From RUG563 sp045589355 (lineage in GTDB: Bacteria; Bacillota; Clostridia; Christensenellales; Aristaeellaceae): 41,481 nt of DNA. A program made the position numbers and the translations under genes. Positions 38,815 through 41,481 of this stretch are shown one piece after another (positions within the stretch are counted from its first letter, which is position 1; every line of letters starts with the position of its first letter). The DNA is taken from positions 1 to 41,481 of the forward strand of contig JAZNOW010000064.1 of NCBI GenBank assembly GCA_045589355.1. The letters are read 5' to 3'. The notes under the pieces were generated by a model. The model made no database searches. It was not told the origin of the DNA and saw only the letters and a program-made list of their open reading frames with translations.

Positions 38815-39441
38815 ATGGCAAGATATACAGACTCTGTATGCCGTCTGTGCCGCCGTGAGGGCACCAAGCTCTTCCTCAAGGGCGAAAAGTGCTTCTCCAG
38901 CAAGTGCGCCGTCAGCAAGCGGCCCACCCCTCCCGGCCAGCATGGTCAGGCCCGTCAGCGTAAACCCAGCGAATATGGTCTGCAGCTTCGTGAAAAGCAG
39001 AAGGCTCGCCGTGCATACGGCCTGCTGGAAGGCCAGTTCTACCGCACTTACGAACGTGCTTCCAACATGAAGGGTGTTACCGGTGAAAACCTGCTGTCCC
39101 TGTTGGAACGCCGTCTGGACAACGTGATCTATCGTGCCGGCTTTGCCGCTTCCCGTCCCCAGGCCCGTCAGCTGGTGCTGCACGGTCATTTCCTGGTAAA
39201 CGGCAAGAAGGTGGACATCCCCTCCTTCGAAGTGGACCAGAACGACGTGATCACCGTGAAGGTGAAGAGCAAGGAAATGGAACTGTTCAAGGCCGCCCGT
39301 GAAGGCAGCAACCGCGTTGTGCCCAAGTGGCTCACCGTGAATGCCGACGAACTGACCGCCACCGTTTCCGCCCTGCCCGCCCGTGATGATATCGATTTCT
39401 CCCTGCAGGAAAACATGATCGTCGAATTCTATTCCCGTTAA
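38815..39441 (+). CDS. rpsD: 30S ribosomal protein S4, zinc type
   Basis: A 208-aa uS4 protein that nucleates 30S assembly. The N-terminus carries a zinc-binding set C9, C12, C26 and C31, so it is the C+ form. The S4 RNA-binding domain reads LERRLDNVIYRAGFAASRPQ and HGHFLVNGKKVDIPSF. The in-frame ATG at 38764 lies inside rpsK; ATG 38815 follows AGGAGG. In E. coli S4 represses the alpha operon. Here rpsD lies in the cluster, not alone as in Bacillus. Confidence 0.98.
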   Translation: MARYTDSVCRLCRREGTKLFLKGEKCFSSKCAVSKRPTPPGQHGQARQRKPSEYGLQLREKQKARRAYGLLEGQFYRTYERASNMKGVTGENLLSLLERRLDNVIYRAGFAASRPQARQLVLHGHFLVNGKKVDIPSFEVDQNDVITVKVKSKEMELFKAAREGSNRVVPKWLTVNADELTATVSALPARDDIDFSLQENMIVEFYSR

Positions 39442-39500
39442 TGTTTCTGGCAAGCTGAGAACCCCTCAACCGACGGTAATCGATAGGAGGGTAATGCATC

Positions 39501-40448
39501 GTGATCGTCGAAATCGAAAAGGCGCACATCGATTGTGTCGAAATGAACGCGAACAATTCCTACGGGAAGTTCGTTATCGAGCCGCTTGAACGCGGTTTCG
39601 GTCATACGCTGGGTAATGCGCTGCGCCGGGTGCTGATCAACAGCCTGCCCGGTGCCGCCGTCACCAGTGTGAACATTGAAGGCGTGCAGCACGAGTTTTC
39701 CACCATCGAAGGTGTGAAAGAAGACGTGACCGAGATCGTCCTGAACCTGAAGTGCCTGGCAGTGAAATTGTACAGCGATCAGGTGAAGACCCTGGAAGTG
39801 AACGCAGTGGGCCCCTGTGAGCTGACTGCCGCCGATATCCGGGTGGACGACGAAGTGGAAATCGTCAATCCCGATCTGCACATCGCCACCTTGGGCGAAG
39901 GCGCCAAGCTGCATATGTGGCTGACGCTGGATCGTGGCCGGGGCTATGTTTCTTCCGACAAGAACAAGACCCCCCAGATGCCCATTGGTGTGATCCCCAT
40001 TGATTCGATCTACACCCCCATCAAGAAGGTCAATTACGTGGTTGAAGACACCCGCGTGGGTCAGATCACGGACTATGACAAGCTGACCTTGGAAGTGTGG
40101 ACCAATGGCTGTGTGGCTCCCGACGAAGCCATCGCCATGAGTGCCCGCATCATCGTGGAACAGCTGAGCCTGTTCATCGGCCTCACCGATCAGACCATGC
40201 CCATCAGCAGCTCTGAACCCGAAGCCGACGACAACGGCAAAGTGATGGAGATGACCATCGAAGATCTGGACCTCTCTGTCCGTGCATATAACTGCCTCAA
40301 GCGCGCCGGTATCAACACCGTGGCCGAACTGGTTCAGCGGAATCAGGAAGACATGATGAAGGTGCGGAACCTGGGCAAAAAGAGTCTGGAAGAAGTCGAG
40401 CAGAAGCTGCAGGCACTGGGCCTGGGTCTGCGTCCGACCGAAGAGTGA
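39501..40448 (+). CDS. rpoA: RNA polymerase alpha subunit
   Basis: A 315-aa subunit that dimerises to start polymerase assembly. The N-terminal domain (1 to about 230) has FVIEPLERGFGHTLGNALRR and the assembly-interface GVKEDVTEIVLNLK; the C-terminal domain (about 245-315) has LSVRAYNCLKRAGINTVAEL and NLGKKSLEEV, which contacts UP elements and activators. The start codon is GTG at 39501, nine bases after AGGAGGG; the ATG at 39494 is out of frame. Gap from rpsD 59 bp. Confidence 0.98.
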   Translation: MIVEIEKAHIDCVEMNANNSYGKFVIEPLERGFGHTLGNALRRVLINSLPGAAVTSVNIEGVQHEFSTIEGVKEDVTEIVLNLKCLAVKLYSDQVKTLEVNAVGPCELTAADIRVDDEVEIVNPDLHIATLGEGAKLHMWLTLDRGRGYVSSDKNKTPQMPIGVIPIDSIYTPIKKVNYVVEDTRVGQITDYDKLTLEVWTNGCVAPDEAIAMSARIIVEQLSLFIGLTDQTMPISSSEPEADDNGKVMEMTIEDLDLSVRAYNCLKRAGINTVAELVQRNQEDMMKVRNLGKKSLEEVEQKLQALGLGLRPTEE

Positions 40449-40463
40449 TAGGAGGAAAACCTC

Positions 40464-40976
40464 ATGGCAACTGAGCGTAAGCTGGGCCGTACTGCGAGCC
40501 AGCGCAAGGCTATGCTGCGGAACCTGACCACCAATCTCCTGTGGTACGGCCGCATCGAAACCACCGAAGCCAAGGCTAAGGAAGTGCGCAGTATCGTAGA
40601 TAAAATGATCACCCTCGCCATCCGCGAATATGATCAGACCGTAGAAGTAGAAAAGGAATTCTACAACGACAAGAAGCAGATCGTGAAGGAAACCTTCGTG
40701 AACGACCTGCCCTCCAAGCTGCATGCACGCCGCCTGATGATGGCGTACCTGTATGACATCAAGGAGCAGAAGAAGGACGACGAAAACAAGGCCGAATACA
40801 AGGAACGCACTAAGGACAACAAGCATCCCGTGGTGGAAAAGCTGTTCCGCGAATATGGTCCCAAGTATCGCGCCCGCAACCAGGAAAAGAACTGCGCCGG
40901 CGGCTATACCCGTATGTATAAGCTGGGCCCGCGCCGTGGCGACGCCGCCGAAATGGTGGTTATCGAACTGGTGTAA
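40464..40976 (+). CDS. rplQ: 50S ribosomal protein L17 with internal insertions
   Basis: A 170-aa bL17 protein, compared with about 112-130 aa in most bacteria. The ends are canonical (KLGRTASQRKAMLRNLTTNL and NCAGGYTRMYKLGPRRGDAA). Extra residues fall at about 54-83, between LAIREYDQ and LHARR, and at about 98-122, a lysine/glutamate-rich stretch before HPVVEKLF. No frameshift is seen; long L17 forms occur in some Clostridia, I believe. AGGAGG precedes the ATG. Last gene of the ribosomal cluster. Confidence 0.96.
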   Translation: MATERKLGRTASQRKAMLRNLTTNLLWYGRIETTEAKAKEVRSIVDKMITLAIREYDQTVEVEKEFYNDKKQIVKETFVNDLPSKLHARRLMMAYLYDIKEQKKDDENKAEYKERTKDNKHPVVEKLFREYGPKYRARNQEKNCAGGYTRMYKLGPRRGDAAEMVVIELV

Positions 40977-40994
40977 GCTGATATAACAGCCATC

Positions 40995-41032
40995 AAAAGC
41001 AGACTGTGTGAAAACATGGTCTGCTTTTTTGT
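40995..41032 (+). terminator. Terminator of the ribosomal cluster
   Basis: AAAAGCAGAC (40995-41004) pairs perfectly with GTCTGCTTTT (41019-41028), an inner TGTG/CATG adds pairs, and the T-run continues to 41030 then GTTTG. Confidence 0.92.
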
Positions 41033-41110
41033 TTGAAAAATACGCGATGCATGAAACAGTAAAAAATACCACAAATAAACAAAAAAACACTGTGCAAACC
41101 CTTGCCTTTA

Positions 41111-41119
41111 TGGTAAAAT
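41111..41119 (+). promoter_or_regulatory. Possible promoter of the SipW-type gene
   Basis: TGGTAAAAT is an extended -10 (TAAAAT at 41114-41119). A weak TGTGCA lies 17 bp upstream. The transcript would begin near 41126, about 80 nt before the main gene. Confidence 0.4.
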
Positions 41120-41155
41120 ATAGAAGTACTTGGTAAAAGTATATACAGGAGGAGC

Positions 41156-41209
41156 ATGCGGCTGAACGCCTTTGCAAATCCAGTAAATAAAGGAGAGCGA
41201 GCAACATGA
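41156..41209 (+). CDS. Possible 17-codon leader ORF
   Basis: ATG at 41156 follows AGGAGG (41147-41152) by three bases and reads MRLNAFANPVNKGERAT, then TGA at 41207-41209, which overlaps the next ATG (41206-41208). Good ribosome binding site and stop-start overlap suggest translational coupling, but the spacing is short and the peptide has no recognisable feature. It may equally be chance. Confidence 0.3.
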   Translation: MRLNAFANPVNKGERAT

Positions 41210-41481
41210 AAAAGTCTACTTTGATCATGATTCTCTGCCTGGTGCTGGCAGTGGCCATCGGCGTGGGCTCCACCCTGGCTTACCTGACCGACACCGACGC
41301 GGACAAGAACGTGATGACCGTCGGCCGCGTGTCCGTTGTGCAGAACGAACAGCAGCGCGTGGAAGAAAACGGTGAATTCACCGACGAACTGGAACCCTTT
41401 GTGAACGACAAGATGCTGCTGCCCGTTACCGACCGCAACGGCACCACCGATAACGTGACCATCGGCGACCACGAGCTGGAA
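41206..41481 (+). CDS. SipW-dependent exported protein, TasA-like (partial)
   Basis: The first 92 residues of a protein cut by the window edge. The signal peptide LVLAVAIGVGSTLAYLTDTD followed by DADKNVMTVGRVSV matches the SipW-type signal peptides of TasA/CalY-like matrix and camelysin proteins, which are cleaved by a dedicated signal peptidase. The mature part continues ELEPFVNDKMLLPVTDRNG, as in the SipW-dependent repeat proteins of Clostridia. AAAGGAGAG lies before the ATG. A sipW gene would be expected nearby, beyond the window. No homologue can be named from this fragment. Confidence 0.75.
   Translation, partial: MKKSTLIMILCLVLAVAIGVGSTLAYLTDTDADKNVMTVGRVSVVQNEQQRVEENGEFTDELEPFVNDKMLLPVTDRNGTTDNVTIGDHELE

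Overview
The window looks like a chromosomal segment of a low-redox, Clostridia-type Firmicute with fairly high GC for that class. The grounds are: the gene order rpsJ to rplQ with adk-map-KOW protein-infA-rpmJ between secY and rpsM; strong AGGAGG ribosome binding sites before nearly every gene; zinc-type S14, S4, L36 and adenylate kinase; and -10 boxes of the form TGCTATAAT. I cannot name the genus from sequence alone; an uncultured gut member of Clostridia is a reasonable guess.

Layout. 1-281: the end of an rRNA operon (5S rRNA), then tRNA-Asn and a terminator. 449-3107: a secreted WG-repeat protein and a PPP-family phosphatase, each its own unit. 3122-8858: a tight five-gene operon (GH4 glycosidase, one-span membrane protein, nucleoside hydrolase, HELGH peptidase-like protein, secreted DUF6273 protein). 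8962-11245: a secreted protein, a membrane-anchored XRE regulator and an AT-rich aminoglycoside-phosphotransferase-like gene that looks foreign. 11442-14227: a two-component system (minus strand) divergent from a DegV protein, with 11-bp phased direct repeats in the shared region. 14332-19252: a secreted PsbP-like protein, then a carbohydrate locus with a minus-strand operon (six-hairpin glycosidase, GH4 alpha-galacturonidase-like enzyme, HD phosphohydrolase) divergent from a GH43 enzyme, probably for plant cell-wall oligosaccharides. 19291-24369: a large secreted BACON/C39-like protein followed by a polyprenyl-phosphate sugar transferase, a DUF4422 glycosyltransferase and trmB.

24370-41032 is the S10-spc-alpha ribosomal supercluster: 27 ribosomal protein genes plus secY, adk, map, a KOW-domain gene, infA and rpoA. 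It starts from a clear promoter (TTGCAT-17-TATAAT) with a structured leader of about 225 nt. Inside the cluster three gaps are unusually structured: rpsQ-rplN (129 bp), rpmJ-rpsM (322 bp, several strong stems and no gene) and rpsM-rpsK (90 bp). The 322-bp element before the alpha-operon genes and the S10 leader with competing pairings are the best candidates for undescribed regulatory RNAs here. The window ends inside a gene for a SipW-type (TasA-like) exported protein, preceded by a possible 17-codon leader ORF.

All coordinates and pairings were worked out by eye. No database search, folding program or codon statistic was run.
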